Source: Sphagnum compactum
Lineage: Eukaryota > Bryophyta > Sphagnopsida > Sphagnales
Direction of reading: 5' to 3'
DNA: 64,000 bases
Assembly (NCBI GenBank): GCA_965153455.1
Contig: OZ234504.1
Span: 682,001-746,000, forward strand
Under the pieces are notes generated by a model. It did not search any database. It was not told the origin of the DNA and was given only the letters and a program-made list of their open reading frames with translations. Position numbers and translations under genes: made by a program. Below, in pieces: positions 46,620 to 58,711 of the stretch. Position 1 is the first letter of the stretch; the number at the start of each line of letters is the position of its first letter.

Positions 46620-48382
46620 AAGTACTAAGTACCAGCATGTCGTATACTGAAGGCACTGCTCAATCTCCTGAACTCTCCTCTCCTCTCCTCTCATTTCATC
46701 TCTGCTGGCACCAAAGCCAGTTGGAACATGGGAGTTGCTCACCAGAGATCCAGAAAAAGTTCGGAAATCCTTATTAGTCCAGGTTGGGAGAGAGTTTGCT
46801 GACATTGCATTTCGTACTGACATGGCATCCATTCATTTGTTCAGAAATCCTTCGTTCCGGGTTTTGAGAAAGAAAGTTTGCTGATATGGCATGGCGTTCA
46901 ATATGCTTGACCCAATGGCAATCTATTCATTATATGTGCACAGAAATCCAGAGTTCAGGTTTTGAGAAAGTTTACTGGCCATTGATGTACAACATCCAGC
47001 AATGGCCACATATTGCTGTCGAATAGCCTGGTGAATTCACCAGCTTTGCCTGATTTGAGTGTACTACAGGCCTGTGAAATTTTCACCACCCTTTGCCTTT
47101 CCTGCAGGCTGTATCATACCATAAACCTGAGTCTTGGCAAGCTCCTGCACTCAAGGTGACACCAGGTTCAACGTAATATGTACCCAGTCCGTAGCTGCTC
47201 ATCATGATTTTGATAACAGATATATGACCATATGAGCAGTGATGAGGTATTCCATACATGCTAATCATGAATTTGACAGCATATATAAGCTTTGGTACTG
47301 ATGTTTCACGAATTTGACAACATCTGTCAGCTTTTGTACTGATGTTTCTGGACATGATTGATTCCTCTTGAGGGTGTAACCCAGTTTGAAAGAACACCTA
47401 CTTTCCTACTTCATGAAATCATGAGTAAGATACTTTTGCAAGATACTTTTGCAATACACCGCTCTCCACTTTTGAAAACAATTTATGTGAGCTCCTAGGT
47501 TTATGTTAATTGCAATAGAGATAATTCTGTTTCAGATGTTAAAATGGTAAAAGCTATCTGTCAAAATACTGATAAATGAACTAAGTGCTAGAAGCATTGT
47601 TTTGTATTGGGGAAAAAAAAACTCTGCAGCAGAAGCAATCTGTTGAAGCATTTAACAAAATGAACTAACAGAAGCAATCAGTGATTGAAAAATGACCTAA
47701 AACAAATCCAAACTATTGCCCATGTATTGACAAAGAAATGAGAACTTTGAAGGATTGTTGCAATGAGGCATCACAATTACATAATTTCCACAATCTGCTT
47801 GCTCCCCAAAAAATCTCTAAAAGGTTTGGAACTTGCTTGAGCATTGCTGTCCCTCAAAAGCAACCCTAGAAGCACTCTCTCTCTCGCCCCTCTCCACCTT
47901 TTTCTTTCTTCAAAATATGGGTCTGCAAGTTGAATAGCTATACATTTTTGTGCTTGGACAGATAGCACAAGATACATGTGCATGGCCTGCCCCAGGCAAT
48001 GACAACATTATCTCCCTTTCTATTCCCTTGATGAGTAACAAGAGGAATGTTACAGAAGATGATTGGTGACAACAACACTGACAGCCAACCAAAAACACGG
48101 GGATGAAGAGGCTCCCTTTGGTTTCAGATGTGTGTGAGAGTGTCTTTTCTCTTTCTAACAACTTGTCCCTGAAAACCCAATGTAGAAAAGTGAAAAGTCT
48201 ATGCTTTTTTCTTCTACTGCAACCGAAGCCCCAAGACCTTATCTGCACAGCTTGGAAGAAGACCCAATTGAGGTGACCCAAGACTGCTGCTAAATAAAGC
48301 TCATGTCATTGCAAGGGCAATGAAAGAACTCTCTGGAGTGCGGTGGACTAGAGCCAGACAATGGTTGCTGTGCACATCAACA
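46620..48382. other. 3' region of the TMK-like kinase gene; no other gene seen
   Basis: Short ORFs on both strands show no domain. The part nearest 48382 is likely the kinase 3' UTR. Confidence 0.45.
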
Positions 48383-51301
48383 TCAGCGGCCATCGTTGGA
48401 AGTAAACGAGTCAGCAAAACCTTGAGGCCGCGTGGGAAGACTTACTTTGGTGTCATCCAGGTCCCCAAGATGCATGGAATCACCATCAAAGGCCTGCCAT
48501 TGCTTCAAGGCCTGTGGGAGAGAGAGATCCAAATCAATGCCTGTGCTGCATTCTCCATTGAGATCTGTAGGTTTCCATTTCTCGACAAGTGGTGCCAGCA
48601 CATTGACTGCATGGCCCATATCTGGCCGCTGGAAAGGTTCCCGCACTGTGCAGTGACCAGCCAGCTCTGACACCACACAGATTGTCTTGAAAGTTTCGTC
48701 ATCAACATGAATTGTTGGATCGATTGCTGCGAGGAAACTCTCTTTGTTGACATTCATGCGCCTGAACCATGTGACGAGGTGCATGTTCTCTTCCCGTTGT
48801 GTCTCATCCAATGCCCTTCGCCCTGTCATGAGCTCCATCAACACAACACCAAAGCTGAACACATCCACCTTAGTTGTCACACGTCCAGTGACTGCATACT
48901 CGGGAGCTAGATACCCAAATGTTCCAGCCAGTCTAGTCTCCACTGAATACTTGCCCTCTGGTGCCAACTTCACCAGGCCAAAATCGGACACCTTTGCTCG
49001 GAAGTCATCTGTCAACAAGATGTTGGAAGGCTTCAGATCCCGATGAATGAAGCTCTTGTGTGCTAAACCATGGAGATACTCCAAACCCCGAGCAACATCA
49101 AGAGCAATCGATAGCCTTGTTGACCACCCGAGTGGCTTCATATTGAACTGCTTGTACTCGAACAAGTGTTGGCTGAGAGGACCGTTGGGAAGATACTCGT
49201 AAACCAAAAGACGCTCTGCTCCATCTGCACAGTATCCCAAGAGCCCCACCAAGTGTCGGTGCTTCACCTTGGTTAGTACCTCAATCTCAGCTTGAAACTC
49301 CTTCAACCCTTTGCTACTCACTACAGCAGCTTCCATCCTCTTGACTGCAATCTTTGTCCCATCTTCAAGCTCCCCTTTATACACCACACCAAAACCTCCT
49401 CTTCCCAACACATTTGCCTCTGCAAAGTTGTTGGTAACCGCTCGCAGAACTTGGATTGATATCAGCATGTTGCCAGCTTCAATCACCTGCACTTCACCAG
49501 ACATTCCACTGGCATTTGTTGTGGTACTATCTCCTATGACAGTTGAGTTCCTTCCTCCAGACCGGTCTACAACAATCTTCAGGATATCTGGATCTGAGCC
49601 TGAGTCCCGGGGATGCACCACTATAGTGTTTGAGTTCTGAACCCGCATGAAGCTGTGTCGCTTCTTTTTGCAGATATAGAACCCAGCAATGCTTGCAGCG
49701 ACAAGCACAAATGCAAATGCACCAACAACTCCACCGACAATTGGTGCCACAGAAGAGGAGGAAGATCCAGATGTGCTTGTCCCTCCTTCGATAGTGGTCC
49801 CATTTGCTGCACTGGCTCCGGGAGCTCCAGATGCAGAACTCCCGGGACTTGAACCTGGCTGGGTTGGAGAAGATGATGAAGGTGTAGTAGTAGAACCTGT
49901 TGTTGGTGCAGCAGCAGCTCCTGGAGCTGAAGCTCCTCCAGTGAGAAGAGTATTGCCAGTATATGTGAATGCTACTGTTGCAGGAAAGGTGGGCAATGGA
50001 CCTGTGAGGTTGTTGTTGCTGACGTCCAGTGTCTTGAGGGACTTCAAGCCCACCAGAGAATCAGGCACAGGGCCTGTGAGGTTGTTTCCCTTCAAAATGA
50101 TGGTGGCAAGCAATGTCAGGTTTGACAGCGAGGGAGAAATGGTACCCACCAAGCCATCGTTCTGGAGAATCAAAGACACAACATCTCCATTGGAGTTGCA
50201 TGTAACGCCATTCCATGCAGGAGATCCACAAGGATTTGGACCTACCCATGTTGAAGCCACGGATTGTGGGTACCCAGCAGCGGCCAGAAAATCCAGCAAC
50301 GAGCTGACAATAACAGAGCAGGCAACTCCCGGGCCACCACAGAAAGACCCATTGTCGTATACCGCCCCGGCAGAGGCAGGAAACGCCGGCAGCTCACCGT
50401 CAAACGTGTTACCCCGGAGGATCACTTCCGTCAATGGCAAGCTCGCCAACTCCAGCGGCAACTGACCCACGAGATCGTTGTTGTTCAGACGCAAACTCGT
50501 CAATCCCGCCGCGCTTGTCAGTCCCGCAGGAACGGGACCCGTGAACGCATTCACTTGCAACCACAGGGTTGTGAGCGACTGCATACCCCCGACCGGCGCG
50601 ATGCTCCCATTCATGGCCATGTTATTCAGCTTCAGCACCTGCAGACCGGAGCTCGCAAACGAGCTCGGGATCCCTCCTACGATGCCGTTGTAAGCCAACG
50701 CGAGGAACTGCAACGCCGGCATTTGGCCAAGGAAAGAAGGTAAAGCTCCAGCGATACTCACATTGCTCATGGAGAGATTGGTAAGCGCCTTGGAAGCCGC
50801 AAGATCCGCAGGTATGCTCCAGCCACCGCCGCCGCCGGCGGATCTGTTCAGATTGGGATTGTTGTCAAGATACAAAGCCTCGATCCCGCTAAGACCCACG
50901 AAGAAATCTCCAGGGATACTGCTGAAGTCGTTGTCGTCAAGGTAGGCAAACTGCAGATTGGCCAGACCTGCAAGCGACGGCATCGCGCCTGTGAAGCCGT
51001 TGTAATTCAGCTCCAGAAACTGCAACTGCGTTAGCTGATTGATGTCTGGCGTGACAGTCCCCGTCAATCCGAATGCGCGTACCCTCAGCGACACCACATT
51101 GCCGGAAGCGTCGCACTTGATTCCATTCCAATTGCAGGGATCCGGATCCGTCCAGTTTGGGCTGTTCGTGATCCCTTGTTTCAGGTTTTGCAAGACGGCC
51201 ATGTCCGAGGCATTGTCTGCTCCTGCTCCAAGCAGCAGCAGCAGCAGCAACAGCAACAGCATCCCCACCCGCAGTACACGCATCCATAGTCCTCTCGTCA
51301 T
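48383..51301 (-). CDS. TMK: TMK-type leucine-rich-repeat receptor kinase
   Basis: A single-exon ORF of 972 residues from the chosen start. An upstream in-frame ATG at 51379 would add 26 residues before the signal peptide, so the start before TRGLWMRVLR is preferred. TMK kinases sit in the plasma membrane and act in auxin and growth signalling. The order is: signal peptide with a Leu run (L10); a first LRR block opened by PDPCNWNGIKC; a non-LRR insert (FCGGPGVAC); a second, shorter LRR block opened by NPCGSPAWNGVTC; a Ser/Thr/Gly/Pro-rich juxtamembrane region; a transmembrane helix (IVGGVVGAFAFVLVAASIAG); and a kinase. The split LRR region is the TMK hallmark. The kinase has LGRGGFGVVYKG, AVKRM (Lys), IHRDLKPSNILL, VSDFGLVKLAPEG and GTFGYLAPEYAVTGRVTTKV, so it should be active. 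Angiosperm TMK genes normally contain an intron; none is needed here. Confidence 0.93.
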   Translation of the reverse strand: MTRGLWMRVLRVGMLLLLLLLLLLGAGADNASDMAVLQNLKQGITNSPNWTDPDPCNWNGIKCDASGNVVSLRVRAFGLTGTVTPDINQLTQLQFLELNYNGFTGAMPSLAGLANLQFAYLDDNDFSSIPGDFFVGLSGIEALYLDNNPNLNRSAGGGGGWSIPADLAASKALTNLSMSNVSIAGALPSFLGQMPALQFLALAYNGIVGGIPSSFASSGLQVLKLNNMAMNGSIAPVGGMQSLTTLWLQVNAFTGPVPAGLTSAAGLTSLRLNNNDLVGQLPLELASLPLTEVILRGNTFDGELPAFPASAGAVYDNGSFCGGPGVACSVIVSSLLDFLAAAGYPQSVASTWVGPNPCGSPAWNGVTCNSNGDVVSLILQNDGLVGTISPSLSNLTLLATIILKGNNLTGPVPDSLVGLKSLKTLDVSNNNLTGPLPTFPATVAFTYTGNTLLTGGASAPGAAAAPTTGSTTTPSSSSPTQPGSSPGSSASGAPGASAANGTTIEGGTSTSGSSSSSVAPIVGGVVGAFAFVLVAASIAGFYICKKKRHSFMRVQNSNTIVVHPRDSGSDPDILKIVVDRSGGRNSTVIGDSTTTNASGMSGEVQVIEAGNMLISIQVLRAVTNNFAEANVLGRGGFGVVYKGELEDGTKIAVKRMEAAVVSSKGLKEFQAEIEVLTKVKHRHLVGLLGYCADGAERLLVYEYLPNGPLSQHLFEYKQFNMKPLGWSTRLSIALDVARGLEYLHGLAHKSFIHRDLKPSNILLTDDFRAKVSDFGLVKLAPEGKYSVETRLAGTFGYLAPEYAVTGRVTTKVDVFSFGVVLMELMTGRRALDETQREENMHLVTWFRRMNVNKESFLAAIDPTIHVDDETFKTICVVSELAGHCTVREPFQRPDMGHAVNVLAPLVEKWKPTDLNGECSTGIDLDLSLPQALKQWQAFDGDSMHLGDLDDTKVSLPTRPQGFADSFTSNDGR

Positions 51302-52430
51302 TCTACAAGCTACCAAAGCTTCCTCTGCATCTCCTCCTCCTGGTGCTTCTTTGCTTCCCACTCTCTTTGCCAACAACAATCTCTACCCTACTCGTCGGCC
51401 TTCTCTTGCTTCTCGACGTCCTTCCCACCTTCTCTTCTGTGATGAGATGCTCGCAACAGCCGAGCTTGAGAGATAGACAGACTCCAGCATCAAAGAGATT
51501 TACCAGTCTTGTTCTTCACAAAGCTGTGTGGGGCCGCAGCTGCATCTGGTCCCGAGGTCCAAGATCTCGTTAGCATTCCAAACTGGTATCGGAGCTCTCT
51601 TTCCACAAACAACAACAGTAGCGTGACATGAAACTTCAATGCCAGGAAAACAAAACAACAAGAAGAAGACTTCTTCACTGCAAGAAATGAAGAAGAAGAA
51701 GAAAAGAAGTTCCAGTGTTTCTGAAGATGTATGTGTTGAGAGTTTCTGAGGATGTCTTACGTGAAGAAAAAAGGATCCAGAAAGAAGGAGATGAAAGACA
51801 GCGAAAGGTCGTGGACCCGCTGCTGCTGCTGTTGGGGCGAGTCTCTTCTGTCTTCTCATACAGACGAGTTTCGAAGTTTCTCGTCTGATTTCCCTGCAGG
51901 ACTGATGACGACGACGACGACGACGTTGAGAGTTGCGGGGTATCGCACAAAAAACTCAGCAGCCGAAAATTTCCCTCCTTCCCAGAAAGAAAAAACACGG
52001 CAACAACAAAGACAACAATAACAACAACAACACGTTATTATCATTCAATCCCCGCGCAAAACATCGACCCTATTCACCGTCATGATCGTCGCCACGAGCT
52101 TTCTTACTATTGTTTGGATCCAGAAGAAACCTACACAACAAACAAACACACAAACATTACTGCAGACTTGGGGAAAAAACCAACCCAGCCGCCTCTCAGA
52201 AATCTCCTGAACGAAATCCCAAATCTCCAGATGATACAGGAGAGAAGAAGATCATCATCATCGCCGTCGTCGTCGTCGCCGTCATGGTCATGCGAGTGAT
52301 GGTGGTGGAGCCACGAAAACGCCGAGCCCCGAATGTCAGGGACATGGTCATCATGAGCGGCAGGAGCTTAACCGAGAACCGCGCGGACACGATTCTATTC
52401 TGGGTGGCGCGAAGGTGCGGTGGATGAGGA
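51302..52430 (-). other. TMK-like kinase leader and promoter region
   Basis: No conserved protein. The first few hundred bases upstream of the start are TTC/GAAGAA-rich and likely 5' UTR. ACG, CAA and CGT trinucleotide runs lie at 51907-51922, 52003-52030 and 52258-52280. Confidence 0.4.
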
Positions 52431-52745
52431 GATGGTACAAATGGATGTACGCCAGTGATTTTCCCCACTTACGCGTCGTAATTGCAATGAATTAATGAAC
52501 GATGAACGAACGAATGAACGATGAACGAACGAACGAATGACACAACCCAACACGGTGGATGTAGAGACTGTACAAGTGGATGCGCGCCAGTGATTTTCGT
52601 CACTTACGCGTCGTGATTGCAATGAATGAAATGAACGAATGAATGACATAACCCAATACGGTGGATGTAGATATTGTACAAATGGATGTGCGCCAGTGAT
52701 TTTCGCCATTCACGCGTCGTGACTGCAATGAATGAAATGAATGAC
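52420..52745. repeat. Tandem repeat, three copies of 106-135 bp
   Basis: Each copy holds GTGGATG, GTACAA(A/G)TGGATG, CGCCAGTGATTTTC and CAC(T/G)CACGCGTCGT(A/G)(A/T)TTGC-type words, then a variable AATGAATGAA(C)GAACGA tail. The GCCAGTGATTTT anchors are at 52451, 52586 and 52692. The variable ACGA/ATGA tail looks like a microsatellite expanding inside each unit. Confidence 0.8.
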
Positions 52746-52992
52746 ACAACTCAACATGGTTTGCAAGCTGCTGCTGCTGCTGCTGCGGTGATTGTGCTGC
52801 TGCTGCACATGGGGAAGGAGAAGGAAGAGGACGAGGAGGAGGAGGAGGAGGAGGAGAAAGACACGAGTCGACTCTTTCTCTTCGCTTCTTCCTTGGCTCT
52901 GTAAGCTGGCTGCTGGATCCTTCGTCACGGTAACTGGGTGGGTTGTAAGCTCGTTTGTTGCTGGCTGGCATTCCAGGTTGTCTCTCTGCCAT
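52600..52992 (-). CDS. Low-complexity hypothetical ORF (doubtful)
   Basis: A 130-residue minus-strand frame starts MAERQPGMPASNKRAYNPPS and has a basic stretch (KKRRERV), a proline run (P7) and a glutamine run, then enters the 52.4-52.7 kb tandem repeat. The first ~85 residues could be the first coding exon of a nuclear protein whose later exons I could not find. The repeat-derived end is very probably not coding. Confidence 0.2.
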   Translation of the reverse strand: MAERQPGMPASNKRAYNPPSYRDEGSSSQLTEPRKKRRERVDSCLSPPPPPPPRPLPSPSPCAAAAQSPQQQQQQLANHVELCHSFHSLQSRRVNGENHWRTSICTISTSTVLGYVIHSFISFIAITTRK

Positions 52993-53896
52993 TTCTGGTG
53001 TTCGTAAATATCCGTCCAGCTAACTTTGGACCAACTCCCTTTTTTTCGTAATTGGCGAAATTAAGCCAATAAGCGAAACTAAAAAATTAAAAATCTGTTT
53101 TTTTTTCGGGAGGTTTTCAATCGCCGAAAGTGAGGAAAAACACGAGTACTTGAGGGGGGGGGGGGGGGAGACCAAACGTAGCAGGTCTTCTGACTTTCGA
53201 CTTAGATCGCTAGATTTCTATGGTATTTGGTTTTCACTGTGTAGCCAAAATTAAAGAAGGATTATTAAATATTTATACTAGTGCATATTTTGCATACAAG
53301 CACCAGATGTGGCAAAAATATTTCTTAAGGATTATTGTCACTTTTGGCTACAATCAAAAATTCCTTGAAAACACACTCTGCTGTGGATCAGTTTTTTTTT
53401 TTTTTTTTTTTTTTTTCCAATTTTGTGATGTTGCTCAAGTGGTTTATTCAGCCAAATTTGACGATATTCAAAATATGAATGTAAAAAATCTTAAGCACCC
53501 TTTCATATTGTAGGCAATTGAGGTGATTTATTTTTGGCTAATATTTTTGAATACATAGGGAATTTGTAACAGAATAATATAAATTTTTCCAAATTATTTT
53601 TCGCAAAATGGCGAGAAAAAACAAAATCGCTACAGAAAACAAAATCACTGAAATTTTGGACTGACACGCGACGGCAACTTCCATAAATTCGCAGTAAAGA
53701 ACGTGTCTGACTCGCGACTACGACGCGCTTCCAGGAAAGAGATGGTTAGTAGTGAGTGGGATGGGTGAGCGCCAGGGCGTTTGTTTGTTGTTGCATTTAC
53801 TGTTTGCTAATTTGGCGGGAGCGGCAACAACACCCCCACGGCCACCGCGACCTCGCTCACTCACTCACTCACTCACGCAACCAGCCTTTTCTTTTT
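52993..53896. other. Intergenic with homopolymer runs
   Basis: No gene is recognised. It contains a G run (53154-53168), a T run (53392-53416) and a TCAC run (53855-53874). Confidence 0.5.
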
Positions 53897-55049
53897 GGCC
53901 TTGCCTACCAAGGCAAGGATATTATGTTTAGATTCATTATAGAGTATAATAGCTTAATAGATTTTGGCCCCTAGGTAATAAATAATAATAGGTCTATTTT
54001 TATATGAGGATTCTTGAATGATGATATTTTGGCTTGTGTTGAAACTTGAGATTAGTTATTATAGAGTTACTAGTTTGAGCCCCCTGCCTAATGCACAGGT
54101 GTGTTATTTCAACAATGTTTGGTTCATGTTTTAGTTTTTTTTAAGAACTTTTATCTTTTTTATTTTTTATTTTAATGTGTTTTCTGTTTTTATTATTATT
54201 TTGTATAATAAAAATGAAGTGTTTCTTTTTCACTTTTGTATTTTTGTTTATTTGGATGCAAGTTTGAAGTTTGGAGAAAGAAGACACACCTCATTCTTTT
54301 TCAAGTAGGGTTTTCCTTCATTATTATAAGTTTTATTTTTTCTTATTTTCTACTCTTTATTTGGTTTTTTCTTTTTTGTACTTTTTTTTTGTTTATGTTT
54401 GTTTCATGTTTTATTTTTTCCTATTCTTCTTTTGTCTATCTTCATATTTTTTTCTATTTTTATGCGTTTATTTATTTATTTAATTTCTATTTTCTTTTCC
54501 AAAAAAATTCTAGTTTTTCTAATATGTTTTATAATAAAAATAATTTAAAAAAACTTTTTTATTTTTGTTTGATTAGATGCAGGTTTGAAGTTTGGAAAAA
54601 GAAGACAAACCTCTTTTTTTTTTTCAAGTATGGTTTTTTGTCTCTTTCTTTTGCTCTCTGTTTTGTTTCTCATTTTTTGTCATCTATTTTTAAATTTTCT
54701 TTTAAGATTATTTTACTGTATTTCCCTTTTTTGTTTCATGTTTCAGTGTTTACAAAAAGTTTCTACTTGTTAAAGTGTTTTTCTGTTATTATTTGTTTTC
54801 TAGTTTTTTCCCTTTTAAAAATATATATTTGTTCTGTTTGGATGGATGACAAGATGGATGACGGACGGATGGATGGATGGAAAGCTTCATTTCATCCCGA
54901 CGTCCTTAACTGTATGTAATAATGTCTTGAAGGATTCTAGGTTCTTTTAGAGGATTTTTTGAAGATTTGTATTTTTGCATGGTGAAATATTTGAGTTTCC
55001 ATAATTCTTCTTTTGCCTTACAATACTTTTTAATGTAAATGGCAAGGCC
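53897..55049 (+). mobile_element. TIR element of about 1.15 kb with internal duplication
   Basis: Bounded by GGCCTTGCC (53897) and GGCAAGGCC (55041), perfect 9-bp inverted ends. It is T-rich on this strand. A ~315-bp segment is duplicated inside: TTTGTATTTTTGTTTATTTG plus GCAAGTTTGAAGTTTGGAGAAAGAAGACA at ~54235, against a ~54556 copy with 80-90% identity. The long Phe-rich ORF (54236-54919) is a by-product of T-richness and does not resemble a transposase. Matching sequence continues a few bases beyond the right end (CACAGTGTG) in both copies, so the true terminus may lie outside the 9-bp repeat. Confidence 0.65.
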
Positions 55050-58000
55050 ACAGTGTGAAACACCACTTTTTTTTTTCCAGTTTGGTGAAAGGCTCCCCGC
55101 AACCAATCCTGCACGCTCCTCTCTCTCTCTCTCTCTCCTCTTGTTCGTCTTTTTCTTCTCCTACCTTCCCATTTTGACCTCCGCTACCTACCGCAAACTT
55201 CGCGATCCTTTGCAATTGTCTAGTTTCTGCAACTCCATCGCCGTCGATTCCAACAGAAATGTACCGTCGGGGAAATTGACATCATGGCGCCAGGAAGCAA
55301 ATGCCGACGACGACGACCGTAGAATACTTGTGGAGAAGGTTTTAGGGTTGGAATAGGGTTTTAGGGCTCTCTCTCTCAAAATCATCTGCATGTTTCTGTT
55401 TCTTCAGATTGTGAGGAGTTTCTTTACATGCTTCAAAGCTGACATTTGGGGTGTTTGAGGGTGTGGCTTGGGTTTTGGTGGAACAGGGAGATGGAGGAGC
55501 TTGGTGATAGACAGCTGGGGTTTGCTCCAGTTGTTTCTGTTCAGCTCCACAGTCTTGGTTTACTGTACATTCTGGCTGGCTCATTATCGTTACAGTTAAG
55601 CTTTACCTTCCTGTCTTTGTTCTCCATCTTTGTTCTCCTGCTGTTGTCGTTTTCTTAGGGAGAAAACGACAACTTGAGTTTCTTTTTACAGTTTGTATCA
55701 TGATTTTGATCTGCCTTTTTGCTTCTTGTTGCAGTGGTACGATTCTTCTTCGATTCTTGTGTTGTGCAGCAGTATGTGGTCAATGTAGATCACTTTGTTC
55801 ATAGCTACTTTTGTCCTTCTGAGTATTAGCAGCATCATTATCATCATCCCCAGAATTTGCTGGAGCTGCAGTGCTCATCTTGTATGTGCTTGTGTTTGTT
55901 GGATTTGTTGTGATGGTGAAGGTTTCAATATGCAAAGCTCACGACCAACATAACCTGACAGACACCCAAAAAACAAAGCTCCTCTTGTTTTGTCTCCATA
56001 GACTGAGATGATCATAGATTTCTCTAGGATTGTGCGCATGTTTCAAGCTCAAGAGAGGCAACCTTCTTCTTGTGTCCAGACGATCTTCAGGTGACTCAAG
56101 CTTTTCACAGAATTCTGCTCATTGATTTCACACATAGAATCTTCAGCTGCTGTTGCACATTTGGCTACTTATCAACAGAGTGGCAAATCTTTCTTTTATT
56201 CTGACAATCACATCGAAAGCAACAGACAATATTGTATAGCATTAATCGTTTACTTTACTAGGTAAAAAGGATATCTCTCAGGTGTCTCAGTTTTTGTGTG
56301 AGTTGGTGGATTTCATATAATGTGAAATAGTACCCTGCTAATTGAAGTTGATGTGTATTTTTCACAGCAGCATTGTATCAATATTCAAAGTTCCTACACC
56401 AAAGTATAAGGAAGAATTCATTCACTGTATTGCTTTTGGACATGGACATGGACAGGCAGAAATCCATGTGAGAATTTGGACATTGTGTCCTTCAAAATTC
56501 TAAGGTACTGGAGAAACTGATCACATTATTATTCCACAAAATGCAAAAGAAACACCTGCAGCTTTTGACTCCAGAATTGGGGAAGAGGAGGAACTGATCA
56601 CTAGCAACTGCCACTGTGATATCTGTAGTCGCTGTCAGCAAATGGGAAAGATATGCGAATCAGTAATTGGGAGAAATTGATGGTAATGATTTTATCAGCT
56701 CAACAGCAAAACCAAAAGTTACAAGACAAGAATGAATGTGGTCATAACCTTATGACTGTCACCCACCAGACTATCACCTTCATCACGAGCATGATGAACA
56801 TTTACTGCCACATGCGGGAAATTGTAACCATTTCACTGCCTCTTCGGTCTCTTGCACCTCATGAGATTACTGCAAAAAAGAACAACCTAATGAATCACAT
56901 TTGGGTTGGTAATGAATGACAGTGGATTGCATCAAAAGTCCTCTAAAGAAAACATGATGATGCACAAAGTCCTTTTGTATGCCAAATTGATGCCATTGCA
57001 CTGAGTCGGTGCAAACAAAGAGTTGGTTCCAACAAAGAGGACGTTGGGGAGAAAACGCGGCAGATGAGATGGAGATCCTGAACACCAGAGCTAGAAATGC
57101 AGAACTGTAAAGGTGTCTGCAATGCTTTTAATCTTCTGCTTTACACAACACTTTCTGCAGCAAATGACACCCGAAACACACCCAAATGCTAATTTTGACA
57201 CTAAACAGCTGAACAAACAACAGCATGCCTGAATCTGATTCTAAAAGAGCAGAAGACTGAAAAAATAAATTCACAGTACTGAGGCCCTCAGCCTGCAGGG
57301 TTTCTTTTAAGGATTTTGTGGTGTATTGAAAGTGGCAATCATCCAGAAATAATTTGCCCAAATCTGGCTATGTACTAGAACTATTTATCATAAAAATCTG
57401 GCAATTTGGAAAACAATTCTTCAGAAAATGGGGAATTTGGGTCATCCATTTTTTCCATGGTCATATTTTTCACCATGCAGCCATGCTAGTAAAAGAAACT
57501 GAGGGTACCTGAGGGTTCAGAATCACTGTAGTAGCTACACCAAAAGATATCTGGAATTTGGTGCAAACTGAGAACACCTGAGGGATCAAAAAAGACAGAA
57601 TAGAGTAGGAATTCAACAAGGAACATGCTCTCTAATTCCGTCTACTAAGACAATGATGACGTTGAGAACTGTCATAGGATAACAATGCAAAACCTAGGGC
57701 TCCAGAACTTAGCACCAGAGAAAACATTCAGTGCAAGATTAAGTCCCCAACATCAAAAACCCCACATACCCTAACCCCAAACTCAGCCCCAAGAATCGAC
57801 CAGAGTGAAATGAGCAATCCTTCAGGGCCATTGCTGACAGGTAAGAAATAATTTTGCAACTAACAGGATGCTTTGTAAGTAACATAAGTTGACAACAAAT
57901 TCAGAGTCACAATTAGGGCAGGCATCTAAAACAGCAAGCAACACAGCAATTCAGCAAGTGCACATTTGGACAAGGAGATTGGCAACCTGTAAGCAGATCT

Positions 58001-58711
58001 CTGCTCAAGCAAGCAAAGAGAAATCGTATATACGATTGTGACGTTTCTTTTATCAATCACAAATGAGAGAGGAGGAAAACCTGTTTGTTGGAGAATAGTG
58101 TTCAAGTTCACTTGGGTTCAAGCCACCTGGCAAATGCCATGTCCACTCACCAGTGGACCATGATTCCCTTCACTAGGAAAAGAATTCCACAACTCATGCT
58201 GCTGCAACCTACATTGCTAAAGTTCCCCTGTCCAGATCTTGATCACAAAGACAACACAAAGATCTGCCATGCAGCCTCTTCCATCTTGATATTGAAGGCA
58301 GCCAAAACCCAAGTAGTGAACAATGTGCCTCTCCATGCATTTGCAACATAGAGACAAGCATGTACAGTAATTGTGAAATGAGTGAAATCTGGTACAATTG
58401 TAATGCTAGAAAATCAGCCATGTGTGCTGCACACTTGCTCCCTCGTTGATTACCCATCAGAAGACACAGAGATAATGGACAATACAAGAGAACCAGATGC
58501 TACCAGACTCAAATCAAGGTTATTCTGGCACCACCCATGATACTTAAATCTTTGACAAAATTGGATCTTCTACAAACTGAATCATGGCTACAATCTATGT
58601 GGCTCAATGGCTGCAATCTCAAGAGCTTGCATGCTTCTTGATCAGGAAAGAATGCTCCATCAAGAATAAAGAATTGGAGTAGAGAAGAGGAATTCATAAC
58701 AAACTCCATAT
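55050..58711. other. Possible transcribed leader, no gene assigned
   Basis: A TC run (55119-55136), then a GC-richer stretch at 55140-55350 with CCGCAAACTTCGCGATCC and a TTTTAGGGTTGGAATAGGGTTTTAGGG telo-box pair at 55342, look like a promoter or 5' leader on the plus strand. Later pieces are protein-like only in patches. One is an open stretch at about 56503-56681 with a Cys cluster (CHCDICSRCQQMGKIC). I could not connect these into a gene. A long non-coding RNA or a decayed gene is equally possible. The end holds the UGD 3' UTR. Confidence 0.3.

Noticed and set aside
49689-50465. 258-codon plus-strand frame
   Set aside because: It lies wholly antisense to the receptor-kinase gene and follows its codon composition; the minus-strand protein has clear domains.
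54236-54919. 227-codon Phe-rich open frame on the plus strand
   Set aside because: It is produced by T-richness inside a repeat element, has almost only Phe, Leu, Tyr and Ser runs, and includes an internal duplication. No transposase or membrane-protein family pattern is visible.
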